DNA from: Thioalkalivibrio sp.
Lineage (GTDB): Bacteria > Pseudomonadota > Gammaproteobacteria > Ectothiorhodospirales > Ectothiorhodospiraceae
Assembly (NCBI GenBank): GCA_003555285.1
Contig: PWGH01000040.1
Location: 1 to 14,556, forward strand
Direction: 5' to 3'
Length of the DNA stretch: 14,556 bases
Below, piece after piece: positions 6,204 to 14,076 of the stretch; position 1 is the stretch's first letter, and each line of letters starts with the position of its first letter. The position numbers and the translations under genes were made by a program. A model generated the notes under the pieces. The model saw nothing but the letters and a program-made list of their open reading frames with translations, did no database searches and was not told where the DNA came from.

Positions 6204-7516
6204 AGACGACGTTGCTTTCCTGGGGGCGCTACCCCCACTTTCCGCAGACCCCGCATGGCGTGCCTTGGCGTTCGGAACTCCCCGAGCGCTTCACCCGCCT
6301 GCGCACGTTGCACAAGACCACGCTCGCCTTCGGCAACGGGCGGAGTTATGGCGACAGCTGTCTGGCCGCGAGCGACCAGGTGTTGTCGATGCGCCGGCTC
6401 GACCGGTTCATTGCCGTGGATTGGGAGCGCGGCCTGCTGCAAGCCGAGGCGGGCGTGACGCTGGCCGAGATTCTGAGCCTGTGCGTACCTCACGGCTGGT
6501 TCCTGCGGGTGACACCGGGCACCCGCTTCGCGACCCTCGGCGGCGCGATCGCCAACGACGTCCACGGCAAGAATCATCACCGCAAGGGTACCTTCGGGTG
6601 TCACGTCGAGCGCTTCGGGCTGCTGCGCTCCGGGGAAGGCGCCCTCGTGTGTTCGGCACAGGAACACCCGGAACTCTACGCGGCAACGATCGGCGGCCTG
6701 GGACTGACCGGGATCATCGAGTGGGCCGAGATCCGGCTGGAACGGATTCGTTCCAGCCGGATCGATCAGGTGACCCAGCGTTTCGGGAGCCTCGCGGAGT
6801 TCTTTGCGCTGTCGGAGGAACTGGACCGGGTGCACGAATTCAGCGTCGCCTGGATCGATTGCGTGGCCAAGGGCGCGGCGACCGGCCGCGGCGTCTACAT
6901 GGCCGGCGACTTCGCCACCCGGGGCGGATTGCAGGTCGAAACCAGCCGCGCCTTGAGCGTGCCGGTCGGCCCGCCGGTCTCCCTGTTCAATCGTCTGTCG
7001 CTGCGCGTGTTCAACGAGGCCTACTGGCGCAAGGCGCCCGAGCGCCGCACCTTGAAGCCGGGGGGCTACGCGCCGTTCTTTTATCCCCTGGACGGTATCC
7101 TGCACTGGAATCGCATCTACGGCCGGCGCGGCTTCCAGCAATACCAGTGCGTGATTCCCTGGGACGATGCCGAGGCCGTGATGAGCGCCTTGTTGCAGGC
7201 CATCGCCGTCACGGGAGCGGGTTCCTTTCTCGCGGTGCTCAAGCGCTTTGGCGATGCGGTGTCGCCGGGGTTGTTGTCCTTTCCACGCCCCGGGGTCACG
7301 CTGGCCCTGGATTTTCCCAATCAGCGGGGCTTGGAGGAAGGCCTGTTCCGGCGCCTGGACGCCATCGTGCGCGAGGCGAACGGACGGCTGTTCCCGGCGA
7401 AGGATGCGCACATGAGCCCGGCGGATTTCCGCCAGGGCTACCCGGAGTGGGAGCGGCTGGAGGCCCTGCGCGATCCGGCTCTGCAGTCCCGGTTCTGGCG
7501 GCGGGTGACCCGATGA
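6200..7516 (+). CDS. dprE1: DprE1-like FAD-dependent polyprenylphosphoryl-ribose 2-oxidase
   Basis: A 438-residue FAD oxidoreductase of the VAO/FAD_binding_4 type. FAD-binding motifs are FGNGRSYGDSC at 44-54 and TPGTRFATLGGAIANDVHGK at 105-124. The HGKNHH stretch at 122-127 is a hallmark shared with mycobacterial DprE1. The C-terminal half contains LKRFG at 347-351, ALDFP at 369-373 and GRLFPAKD at 395-402, whose Lys401 corresponds to the catalytically important Lys418 of the M. tuberculosis enzyme. The expected reaction oxidises the 2'-hydroxyl of polyprenyl-phospho-ribose to a keto intermediate, the first half of epimerisation to arabinose. At the position of mycobacterial Cys387, the benzothiazinone target, this protein has Ala369. 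The length is close to the roughly 460 residues of DprE1. It overlaps the genes on both sides by four bases, typical of coupled translation. Confidence 0.88.
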   Translation: MKTTLLSWGRYPHFPQTPHGVPWRSELPERFTRLRTLHKTTLAFGNGRSYGDSCLAASDQVLSMRRLDRFIAVDWERGLLQAEAGVTLAEILSLCVPHGWFLRVTPGTRFATLGGAIANDVHGKNHHRKGTFGCHVERFGLLRSGEGALVCSAQEHPELYAATIGGLGLTGIIEWAEIRLERIRSSRIDQVTQRFGSLAEFFALSEELDRVHEFSVAWIDCVAKGAATGRGVYMAGDFATRGGLQVETSRALSVPVGPPVSLFNRLSLRVFNEAYWRKAPERRTLKPGGYAPFFYPLDGILHWNRIYGRRGFQQYQCVIPWDDAEAVMSALLQAIAVTGAGSFLAVLKRFGDAVSPGLLSFPRPGVTLALDFPNQRGLEEGLFRRLDAIVREANGRLFPAKDAHMSPADFRQGYPEWERLEALRDPALQSRFWRRVTR

Positions 7517-8274
7517 AGCGCTATCTGATCATCGGCGCCACCTCGGCGATTGCGCGGGCCTGTGCGCGGGAGTGGCTGCAGGCGGCCGCGGGGCACCCGA
7601 CCGAGCGCCCTTCGTTCTTCCTGGTGGGCCGTGATGCCAAGCGGCTCGATCAGACCGCGGCCGACCTGCAGGCCCGAGGGGCCCGGGCCGTCACCACCCA
7701 GACCTGCGAGGTGGCCGATGTCGCGACCCATCCGGCGTTGTTGGCGTCGGCGTTGCAGGCCCTAGGCCATTTCGACGTGGTCCTGATCGCCTACGGCAGC
7801 CTGCCGGACCAGGCGGCCTGCGAACGCAACCCGAGCGTCGCGCTGGAGCAGTTCGCGATCAACGCCACCTCGGTAATCGCGCTGCTGACGCTGATCGCCC
7901 GGCACATGGAGGGCCAGATGCAGGGCACGCTGGCCGTGATCACCTCGGTGGCCGGCGATCGGGGCCGGCCGTCCAACTACCTGTACGGGAGCGCCAAGGC
8001 GGCGGTGTCGACCTTCTGCGAGGGGCTTCGGGCACGGCTGTTCCAGACCGGCGTGCAGGTGATCGACATCCGCCCCGGTTTTGTCGATACGCCGATGACC
8101 GAGGCCCTGGACCTGCCCCGACGGCTGGTGGCCACGCCCGAGCAGGTCGCCGCTCGCATCGTACGCGGTGTGCGGCGCAAGCGCGACGTGTTGTATGTGC
8201 CTGCCTTCTGGTTTTTGATCATGACCCTGATCCGTGCGATCCCCGGGGTGGCGTTCAAGCGGTTGAAGCTGTGA
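7513..8274 (+). CDS. dprE2: DprE2-like SDR reductase (2-keto-erythro-pentofuranosyl reductase)
   Basis: A 253-residue classical short-chain dehydrogenase. The Rossmann nucleotide loop is IIGATSAIARA at 6-16, a GATS-type variant of the glycine motif that is usual in DprE2-like enzymes. Catalytic residues are Ser145 in VITSVAGDRG, Tyr158 and Lys162 in LYGSAK. RPGFVDTPM at 187-195 is the usual segment after the active site. A hydrophobic stretch near the C-terminus (VPAFWFLIMTLIRAIPG, about 229-245) may attach it to the membrane, where its lipid-linked substrate lies. Beside DprE1 it would reduce the 2-keto intermediate to polyprenyl-phospho-arabinose using NAD(P)H. The ATG overlaps the oxidase stop (ATGA), so the pair is translationally coupled. 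A generic SDR function cannot be excluded from sequence alone, but the neighbour makes the assignment strong. Confidence 0.85.
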   Translation: MKRYLIIGATSAIARACAREWLQAAAGHPTERPSFFLVGRDAKRLDQTAADLQARGARAVTTQTCEVADVATHPALLASALQALGHFDVVLIAYGSLPDQAACERNPSVALEQFAINATSVIALLTLIARHMEGQMQGTLAVITSVAGDRGRPSNYLYGSAKAAVSTFCEGLRARLFQTGVQVIDIRPGFVDTPMTEALDLPRRLVATPEQVAARIVRGVRRKRDVLYVPAFWFLIMTLIRAIPGVAFKRLKL

Positions 8275-8296
8275 GCCGTGTCGGGGCCCGCGGGCC

Positions 8297-9280
8297 TTGA
8301 CGCCGCCGGTGCCGGTGCGGTTGCTCTCCGGTTGGCGTTACCGGGCGCTGGTGTACTCGATCGCCTTATCGGCCGTCGGCTACCTGGCCTTCTCGCTGCT
8401 CGGCGGTTGGACCGAGGTCGGGGACGCGATCGTTCAGGTGGGGCTGGCCGGGGTGCTCGGTGCCCTGGCGCTGTCGCTGGTCAATTACGGCCTGCGCTTT
8501 GCCCGCTGGCAGCTCTACCTGCGCCGGCTCGGCCATGCGCTGCGCTGGACGACCAGCCTGCGCATCTATGTCTCCGGATTTGCCCTGACCACCACGCCAG
8601 GGAAGGCCGGCGAGGCCATCCGGGGGGTGCTGCTCAAGCCCCACCAAGTCCCATATGTCGACAGCTTCGCCGCCTTCTTCAGCGAGCGCCTGTCCGATCT
8701 GCTGGCGATCGTGCTGCTGACGCTGTTCGGCCTGACCGTGTATCCGCAGGCGCAGCCGCTGATGCTGCTGGGGGCCGTGCTCGCCGCGTTGGCGTTGGTC
8801 ACCCTGTCGCAGCGAAGCTGGCTGCTGCGGTTACGCGCGAAGACGGCCGGGCCTTCCCGCTTCGGTCGCCACCTCGCGTCGCTGTTCGAGGTCATTTTAC
8901 AGGCTCAGCGCTGCCACACGCCGGGGGTTCTGCTCGCTGCGACCGGCCTGAGCCTGATCGGCTGGTGGGCCGAGGCCTTCGCCTTTTTCCTGATCCTGTA
9001 CTGGATGGGGCTGGACGTGCCGCTGACCTTTGCCGTCTTCGTCTTTGCCGTATCGATGCTCGCGGGGGCGCTGAGCTTCACCCCGGGCGGGCTCGGCAGT
9101 ACCGAAGGGGTGATGGTCGCGTTGCTGATCTGGCACGGGGTGGCGGCCCCCGAGGCGATTGCCGCGACCATCCTGATTCGCATGACGACGTTGTGGTTCG
9201 CCGTCGCGATCGGGGCGGTGGTCATCGCCCGTACCCCCGGTGCGCGGATCCGCGCGACCTCTGGGGACGAGATCCGGTAG
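8297..9280 (+). CDS. LPG-synthase TM-region / UPF0104 membrane protein, candidate lipid-sugar flippase
   Basis: A 327-residue integral membrane protein of the lysylphosphatidylglycerol-synthase transmembrane (UPF0104) superfamily, without the aminoacyl-transferase domain. Hydrophobic segments lie at about 17-35, 45-64, 133-171, 208-236, 243-262 and 288-312. Conserved signature motifs are TTTPGKAGEAIRGVLLK at 98-114, SERLSD at 129-134 and SFTPGGLGSTEG at 260-271. It starts 22 bases after the SDR stop. No in-frame ATG is available, so it begins at TTG 8297, or possibly GTG 8309 or 8315; the ribosome-binding site is weak and coupling is likely. Members of this superfamily are often called flippase-like. 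At the end of an arabinose-donor operon it is a reasonable candidate to move polyprenyl-phospho-arabinose across the inner membrane, in the role GtrA-like proteins were proposed for in mycobacteria. That role is inference. Confidence 0.8.
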   Translation: MTPPVPVRLLSGWRYRALVYSIALSAVGYLAFSLLGGWTEVGDAIVQVGLAGVLGALALSLVNYGLRFARWQLYLRRLGHALRWTTSLRIYVSGFALTTTPGKAGEAIRGVLLKPHQVPYVDSFAAFFSERLSDLLAIVLLTLFGLTVYPQAQPLMLLGAVLAALALVTLSQRSWLLRLRAKTAGPSRFGRHLASLFEVILQAQRCHTPGVLLAATGLSLIGWWAEAFAFFLILYWMGLDVPLTFAVFVFAVSMLAGALSFTPGGLGSTEGVMVALLIWHGVAAPEAIAATILIRMTTLWFAVAIGAVVIARTPGARIRATSGDEIR

Positions 9281-9326
9281 CCGATCGGCAGCTCCGGTTA
9301 CGGCTTCACGGCTTCCCGGGTCCCCT

Positions 9327-9379
9327 GGCCACCGATGCCCAGAAACCGATGCCCCGGCCACCGATGCGCTGAAACCACG
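9327..9379. repeat. Imperfect direct repeat in the convergent intergenic gap
   Basis: GGCCACCGATGC followed by two or three variable bases and then GAAACC occurs twice, near 9328-9347 and 9357-9376, about 29 bases apart. GATGCCC is also repeated between them. The repeats fill most of the 105-base gap between the convergent stops of the flippase-like gene and the MscK-like gene. No clear hairpin followed by a T-tract is visible in either direction, so termination is not assigned. Confidence 0.45.
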
Positions 9380-9385
9380 GTCGCC

Positions 9386-12300
9386 TCAGGTGGCCGGGCG
9401 CGGGTCGATCGGCCCTGAAGTGCCCAAACCTGCGTTGCCCAGGCCCGCGTTAACCAAGCTTGGGGGATCGCCCGCGCCGGGGCGGGTGCTGCGGGCCATG
9501 TCGCGGATGTGCAGGTCCATCTGCGGATAGGCGATCTCGATCTTCTTCTTGCGAAACTCCCGGATGATGCTCTGGTGCAATTCGCTGATGGTGGTCATGC
9601 GATCCTTCATCTGATCGACATAGATGCGCAGCTCGAAGCTCAGGGCACTATCGCCAAATTTCACGAACAGCACATTCGGCGGCGGGTCCTTCAGCACCAG
9701 CGGGCTGGCCTCGGCGATGCTGCGCAGGCTGCTCATCACCTCGTCGATATCGGCGTCGTAACTGACGCCGATCGGGATCACGATTCGGGTCATGGTGTCG
9801 GACAGGGTCCAGTTGATCAGCCGCTCGGTGATGAAATTCTTGTTCGGGATCACGATCTCGCGGTTGTCCCAGTCGACAATGGTGGTGGCCCGGGTGCGGA
9901 TCCGGGCCACGGTGCCGCTGAATTCGCCGATGGTGATGGTGTCGCCGACCCGCACCGGACGCTCGAACAGCATGATGATGCCGGAGACGAAGTTCGCCAC
10001 CACCTCCTGCAGGCCGAAGCCCAGGCCCAGCGTCAGCGCCGCGACCATCCACTGCAGTTCGCTCCAGCGCAGGCCGAGCAGGGAGAACACGCTGATCACC
10101 GCAACCACCGCGAGCACATAGCGCAGCAGCGTGGTGACCGTGTAGCGCCCGGCGGCGTCCATCGCGGTGCTGCGCGAGAGCAGAATCTCGACCAGACCCG
10201 GCAGGTTGCGCGACGCGAGGGTGAACAGCACCCCCAGGAAGATCGCGAGCAGGAAGTCCTGCAGGCTCACCCGACTGAGGAGCTCGGTATCGCCGACGGC
10301 GATGGTGCGCGACCAGAGGGTCACGCCATCGAGCCAGTTCAGCGCCGGCAGGATGTCCGCCCAGACCCACAGCAGGGCGAGGATCAGTGCCGCTCCGGAG
10401 GTCACCTTCAGCAAGGTGCGGGTCTGCTGATTGATGTTCTCCACACTGACATGCTGCTCGGGCAGGTCGAGCACCGCGCCCTCGCCGACCGTGGCCCCGG
10501 CCTCCATCGCCGCATTGCGCGCCCGCTGCTCGCGCATGCGGCGCAGGACCAGCCGGGTCTCGCTGAGAACCAGTGCGCGTGCGGCCAGGCTGTAGCCCAG
10601 CCAGACGGTGGCCACGACCACCACGGTGTTGATGGTCCGTCCGAGCAGGGTCGCGACGGTCAGCAGGTAACCGCCCAGCGTCAGTCCGATCAAGGTCAGG
10701 GCCAGGGCGGTGAGGGTGATGCGAACCAGGCGGCGGCGCCGTTCCTGGTGCGCGGTCGCCTCGGCCTCCTTGCGCGGCGCCAGCATGCGCCAGGCGAACA
10801 GGCCGGTCAGGAAACTGATGATCAGCAAGGCGCCGCGGCCGAAGACATCCGAGACCAGATCGCTGGGGTGTCCGAAGCTCAGCGCCAGGAAGACGATCAG
10901 CAGGAGCAGGGCCGGCAGGTACCAGGCCAGGTGCCGGCGCAGCCGCCGCACGATTAGTGGATTCCAGTCGAAATGGGCCATGCCCACGCCGTTCTTGCTG
11001 GTGAACAGCAGGAAGAGGTGACCCACCAGCCACCACACGGCGACGGCGAAGAGCACCAGCGCCAGGATCTCGACCCCGGGTCCGATGTCGGGGATGCCTT
11101 CGAGGCGCAGTCCGGTGGCGGCCAGCAACAGCGGCACGGGGACCACCCGCAGCAGGCTCCAGGCCATCGCCTGGAAGGTGAGGCCGATCCGATCGGAGTA
11201 GCGGTGGCTGGTCTTCTCGGCCAGTTGGGCCAAGTGCGCCGGGGCCTCGCGTCCCCACAGCAGCAGCAGCACCACGATCAGCACGGTCAGCAGGGTACTC
11301 ACCGGGGTCCCCACGGTCACCTCGAGCAGCGCGAGCCGAATCTCCTGCCAGGAGCTTGGATCCACCAGGGCCAACACGGCCAGTGGAATCCGGCCGGCCC
11401 AGTTTAGGTCGACCGGGGCGTGGCTGGGCCACCAGAGCAGCGACTCCTGCAGGATCTGGCCGAGCTGCTCCACCTGCAGAACCACGGTGCGCAGGCGAAC
11501 CTCGGTCTGGCGCAACTGATCGGTCAGTTGTTCCTCGGCCTGCAGCTGGGTCTGGATCACCTCCCGGTGCAGGCGATCGAACTCGGCCCGGGCGCGATCG
11601 TCGGCACTGGCCGGCAGGGCGGGCGGAAGGCTGCGCAGTTCGTCGCGCACGGTGATGTCCCGCAGCCTGGATTGCGCCAGTTCCCGTTCCAGGTCGCGCA
11701 GCACGAAGCGCAGGTCCAGCAGTCGGCGCAGGCGTCGCTGCTCCTCCATCAGCAGCCCGCCGAGGACGTCGGTCAGCCCGCCGATTTCGAGCCGCTCCTG
11801 GATGCTGGCCAGCGTCTGGGTCAGGTCGTGCTCGATCTGGGCGTGGGCCTCGCGCTGCACCTGCAGGTCACGGATCCGGGCCTGGGTCAGTGCGATGCGG
11901 TCGATGCGCTGCAGGGCCGAATTGATCTGCACGGCAAAGCGGTCCGCAGCCTCCGGCTCGCGCTCGGTCAGGCGTCGAAGGTCGGCGCGCAGGCCGCGCA
12001 ACTCTTCGCCGGAACGCTCTGCGAGCTCGGCGCCCAGGTGCCGCAGCTGTTGACCGAGCCACAGGGTTTCGGCGTCCAGCCCCCGCAGTTCCAGGCGAAG
12101 GATCTCGATGCGGGGTTGCAGGGTTTGTGCATCCAGCTGGGCGGCCAGGATGCGGGCGTCGGCACGCCGCTCCCGCGCCTGCTCCCACGCCTCCAGGGCT
12201 TCGGCCAGACGGATCTCCTGCAGAGGACCCCAGGGCAGGGGTTCCGGATCGGTGGTACGTTCCTGGCGCAGCCGCTCGAGGGTCTCGTCCTGGGTGCGCG

Positions 12301-12874
12301 CCTGACCTTCGAGGCGCTCGAGGATCTGACGTTTCTGTTCCTGTTCCAGGGCCGCCTGGGTGCGCTGGCGTTCCAGGGTCGCCATGTCCTCCTCGATCCG
12401 GGACAGGCTGCGGCCTTCGTCGACCGGCGAGGGCGACGACCGGGTCTCGAGGATCTCGGTGATCCGCTGTCGGACCGTGTCCAGACGCTCCTCGACGGTC
12501 CGTGCCAGCGCAACCCGGTCGAGCGCGCCGCGCAGCCGCTCCGCGCCCGCCTGCTCATGTTCGAGTGCGCCTTGCCACAGGCTGAGTTCGGCCGGTTCCT
12601 CCAGGCTGGCCTCGGCGCGTTCGGCGAGGCGCTCCATCGGGGTGACGGCCAGCCAGTTTTCCGCCGGGGTCGCATCGATGGCGGCCAGCAGAGGGATCAG
12701 CCGGTCACGGCGCTCGTCGAGGGTCGAGCGCAGATCCAGCAGCTGCTGGGTAGTGACCGTCGAAGGGGTCGCGGCATCGTCGTCGCGTTCCTGGGCGAAT
12801 CCGTCTCCGGCGCCCGGTAATAACAAGAACAGAATGAGGACGAGGTGCGGCAGGAAGGGCAAGGGAAAGGGCAT
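9386..12874 (-). CDS. MscK/MscM-like giant mechanosensitive channel
   Basis: A 1162-residue protein, close to E. coli MscK (about 1120) and MscM (about 1107). Order: signal peptide 1-28 (hydrophobic LVLILFLLLPGAG, likely cleavage at FAQ-ER); a long periplasmic coiled-coil region about 40-475 rich in Glu, Arg, Leu and Gln; about eleven membrane helices between 525 and 975; then the cytoplasmic MscS-like domain. The pore-lining helix ends in LGLGFGLQEVVANFVSG (949-965), followed by FERPVRVGDTI and the beta-domain GTVARIRTRATTIVDWDNRE, and IPNKNF at 1009-1014. Such channels open under membrane tension to release solutes during osmotic downshock. The last 30 residues carry a repeated NAGLG and look disordered. 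The ATG at 12874 was chosen for the signal peptide; no strong ribosome-binding site is seen. It is convergent with the arabinose cluster and appears to stand alone. Confidence 0.92.
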   Translation of the reverse strand: MPFPLPFLPHLVLILFLLLPGAGDGFAQERDDDAATPSTVTTQQLLDLRSTLDERRDRLIPLLAAIDATPAENWLAVTPMERLAERAEASLEEPAELSLWQGALEHEQAGAERLRGALDRVALARTVEERLDTVRQRITEILETRSSPSPVDEGRSLSRIEEDMATLERQRTQAALEQEQKRQILERLEGQARTQDETLERLRQERTTDPEPLPWGPLQEIRLAEALEAWEQARERRADARILAAQLDAQTLQPRIEILRLELRGLDAETLWLGQQLRHLGAELAERSGEELRGLRADLRRLTEREPEAADRFAVQINSALQRIDRIALTQARIRDLQVQREAHAQIEHDLTQTLASIQERLEIGGLTDVLGGLLMEEQRRLRRLLDLRFVLRDLERELAQSRLRDITVRDELRSLPPALPASADDRARAEFDRLHREVIQTQLQAEEQLTDQLRQTEVRLRTVVLQVEQLGQILQESLLWWPSHAPVDLNWAGRIPLAVLALVDPSSWQEIRLALLEVTVGTPVSTLLTVLIVVLLLLWGREAPAHLAQLAEKTSHRYSDRIGLTFQAMAWSLLRVVPVPLLLAATGLRLEGIPDIGPGVEILALVLFAVAVWWLVGHLFLLFTSKNGVGMAHFDWNPLIVRRLRRHLAWYLPALLLLIVFLALSFGHPSDLVSDVFGRGALLIISFLTGLFAWRMLAPRKEAEATAHQERRRRLVRITLTALALTLIGLTLGGYLLTVATLLGRTINTVVVVATVWLGYSLAARALVLSETRLVLRRMREQRARNAAMEAGATVGEGAVLDLPEQHVSVENINQQTRTLLKVTSGAALILALLWVWADILPALNWLDGVTLWSRTIAVGDTELLSRVSLQDFLLAIFLGVLFTLASRNLPGLVEILLSRSTAMDAAGRYTVTTLLRYVLAVVAVISVFSLLGLRWSELQWMVAALTLGLGFGLQEVVANFVSGIIMLFERPVRVGDTITIGEFSGTVARIRTRATTIVDWDNREIVIPNKNFITERLINWTLSDTMTRIVIPIGVSYDADIDEVMSSLRSIAEASPLVLKDPPPNVLFVKFGDSALSFELRIYVDQMKDRMTTISELHQSIIREFRKKKIEIAYPQMDLHIRDMARSTRPGAGDPPSLVNAGLGNAGLGTSGPIDPRPAT

Positions 12875-13142
12875 GCGGCGGTCCGGCTCGGGGATGGTTC
12901 AGGCAATCGTTGACAAGGCCATCGGCCGGCAAGCAGACGATGGCGGTTCTACGGTAAGCCAGCGTACAGGGAAGTCTGCACCGCGTCCTGCCGTCGGTAC
13001 TCAGTCGATCGGGTCCGATCCCAAGGGGGCCTTTTCCCGCGGGAGCCGGCACCGGGCGGCCTGTTGAATCGCGCGGGCGGGGTGGCAGGAATCGGAGCCT
13101 GGTGTGGAATCCTGGTCTCCCCGGTGTGTCCGGTGCGGGCGA
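12875..13142. other. Intergenic region upstream of the MscK-like gene
   Basis: The 268 bases between the MscK-like start and the DUF192 stop hold no ORF I can support. They should contain the minus-strand promoter of the channel gene and the 3' end of the DUF192 transcript. No well-spaced -35/-10 pair or hairpin with a T-tract was recognised on the minus strand. Confidence 0.4.
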
Positions 13143-13613
13143 TCAGTCAGTCGGCTTCGTCAGGTCCTCCAGCAGGCGCTCGAGGTCGTCAATACGGGCT
13201 CCGGCCTCGATCCCGTTGCGGGCAAACCAGCCCTGATTCACCTCCAGCGCATAGCGCGCCGGCCCGGCCGAGGGGTGCGTCTGCAGCGAGTGCGGTTGCA
13301 TGTCGGCGATGTTGAGGATGCGGTATTCGCGATCGATGAAGGCGACCGAGAGCGGAATGCGCGTGTTCTTCATCCACATGCCGACGACCTGATCGCGAGG
13401 CCAGAGAAACAGCATGCCCTGATCCTCGGGCAGGTGGTCGCGATGCATCAGGCCCTGGCTCATCGTGGCCGGGGTATGGGCAATCTCCACCTGCAGGGTT
13501 TGACCGGCCAGGTTCAGTTCCCGGATCGGAAGTTCCAACGGGGCTGCGGCTGCCGAGACCCAGAGCAGGGCGACGACCAGGCTGACGATCAGGCCGGCCA
13601 TCGGGCGCGCCAT
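13143..13613 (-). CDS. Exported DUF192 family protein
   Basis: A 156-residue DUF192 protein. Residues 1-24 are a signal peptide (hydrophobic GLIVSLVVALLWVSAAAA, likely cleaved before PLELP). The family core follows: VEIAHTPATMSQGLMHRDHL at 42-61, GMLFLWP at 66-72, WMKNTRIPLSVAFID at 80-94, and the C-terminal ALEVNQGWFARNGIEAGARI. DUF192 domains are small beta-barrel folds with no settled biochemical role. I chose the ATG at 13613; an ATG at 13601 would shorten the signal peptide by four residues, and neither has a clear ribosome-binding site. An upstream extension of the frame reaches into the HMA gene region but is not coding. It lies 110 bases downstream of the HMA gene on the same strand and may be co-transcribed with it. 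Confidence 0.88.
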   Translation of the reverse strand: MARPMAGLIVSLVVALLWVSAAAAPLELPIRELNLAGQTLQVEIAHTPATMSQGLMHRDHLPEDQGMLFLWPRDQVVGMWMKNTRIPLSVAFIDREYRILNIADMQPHSLQTHPSAGPARYALEVNQGWFARNGIEAGARIDDLERLLEDLTKPTD

Positions 13614-13681
13614 GGGGCGGGTGGGCCCAACCCCCGAGCGCCGGTCCCATCGGCATCGGGTACCCGACCGGGGTTGCGTCC

Positions 13682-13695
13682 CCCGGGCGCCCGGG
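13682..13695. repeat. Perfect 14-bp GC palindrome
   Basis: CCCGGGCGCCCGGG is its own reverse complement and lies in the 110-base gap between the HMA and DUF192 genes. A nearby CGGGTACCCG is a second short palindrome. In RNA the first could fold as a five-pair stem with a four-base loop, possibly marking an attenuation or processing point. There is no T-tract, and such palindromes are not rare in DNA this GC-rich. Confidence 0.35.
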
Positions 13696-13723
13696 CCGGC
13701 GACGTCTCCCCGCTGAAGCTGCG

Positions 13724-13999
13724 TCATCCGTTCTTGTCCATGCGCCCGACGGCGCAGCTGACGAAAGACTTGGCCTTGGCGCCGGCGGACTTCAGGCCCT
13801 GGACCGAACCGGTCTCCGGATAGCCCATCGAGGCCAGCTTGCGCGCGATCTCCGGGCGCCGGGCCTCGTCTGCCTGCGCTTCGACCGCGCCGGCCTCGAT
13901 ATCGATCTCGACGCCCTCGACGCCGTCTAGGGCTTCCAGGCCCTTGCGGATGCTCGCGGCACAACCGCCGCACTTGATGTTTTCGACTTCGATACGCAT
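13724..13999 (-). CDS. HMA-domain heavy-metal-binding protein (copper-chaperone-like)
   Basis: A 91-residue protein with an N-terminal heavy-metal-associated domain (about 1-65). The metal-binding CxxC is Cys10-Gly-Gly-Cys13 in [12 protein letters not shown], followed by the typical [19 protein letters not shown] and a second half ending KLASMGYP. Such domains bind Cu(I) or similar soft metals and pass them to partner proteins. Unlike a minimal CopZ-type chaperone of about 65-70 residues, it has a Lys/Ser-rich tail with an extra cysteine at 82 ([14 protein letters not shown]). The start at 13999 has GGAGA four bases upstream; an in-frame ATG at 14023 would add eight residues without a good site. 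It is divergent from ilvD with 77 bases between the starts. No P-type ATPase or metal regulator is in the window, so the metal and partner are unknown. Confidence 0.85.
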   Translation of the reverse strand: MRIEVENIKCGGCAASIRKGLEALDGVEGVEIDIEAGAVEAQADEARRPEIARKLASMGYPETGSVQGLKSAGAKAKSFVSCAVGRMDKNG

Positions 14000-14014
14000 C
14001 GGATCTCCGGTGTT

Positions 14015-14043
14015 TCGCCACAATGGGAAAGTGCTTGTATGAT
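14015..14043 (+). promoter_or_regulatory. Candidate sigma-70 promoter for ilvD
   Basis: TCGCCA at 14015-14020 (4 of 6 to the -35 consensus) stands 17 bases before TATGAT at 14038-14043 (5 of 6 to the -10 consensus). Transcription would start near 14050, giving a short leader before the ilvD start at 14077. The ATG at 14059 would then be almost leaderless. There is no room for a leader-peptide attenuator of the ilvGMEDA kind. The assignment is from consensus match and position only. Confidence 0.45.
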
Positions 14044-14076
14044 TTCACATCCCGACAAATGTTCAAGGCCATTCGC

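Noticed and set aside
6265..7512. Upstream extension of the SDR reading frame
   Set aside because: It lies wholly inside the DprE1-like gene in another frame; the true SDR start is the ATG at 7513.
8278..9372. A 364-codon frame from GTG 8278
   Set aside because: Alternate frame over the UPF0104-type gene; Arg/Ala/Gly-rich with no membrane pattern or conserved motif.
9509..12820. Long plus-strand frames (482 and 466 codons) opposite the MscK-like gene
   Set aside because: They mirror the coiled-coil channel gene and have the Gln/Gly/His/Arg-rich composition of GC-rich antisense frames.
12910..12915. TTGACA as a plus-strand -35 box
   Set aside because: No -10 at 16-18 bases and no plus-strand gene follows; it lies in the upstream region of a minus-strand gene.
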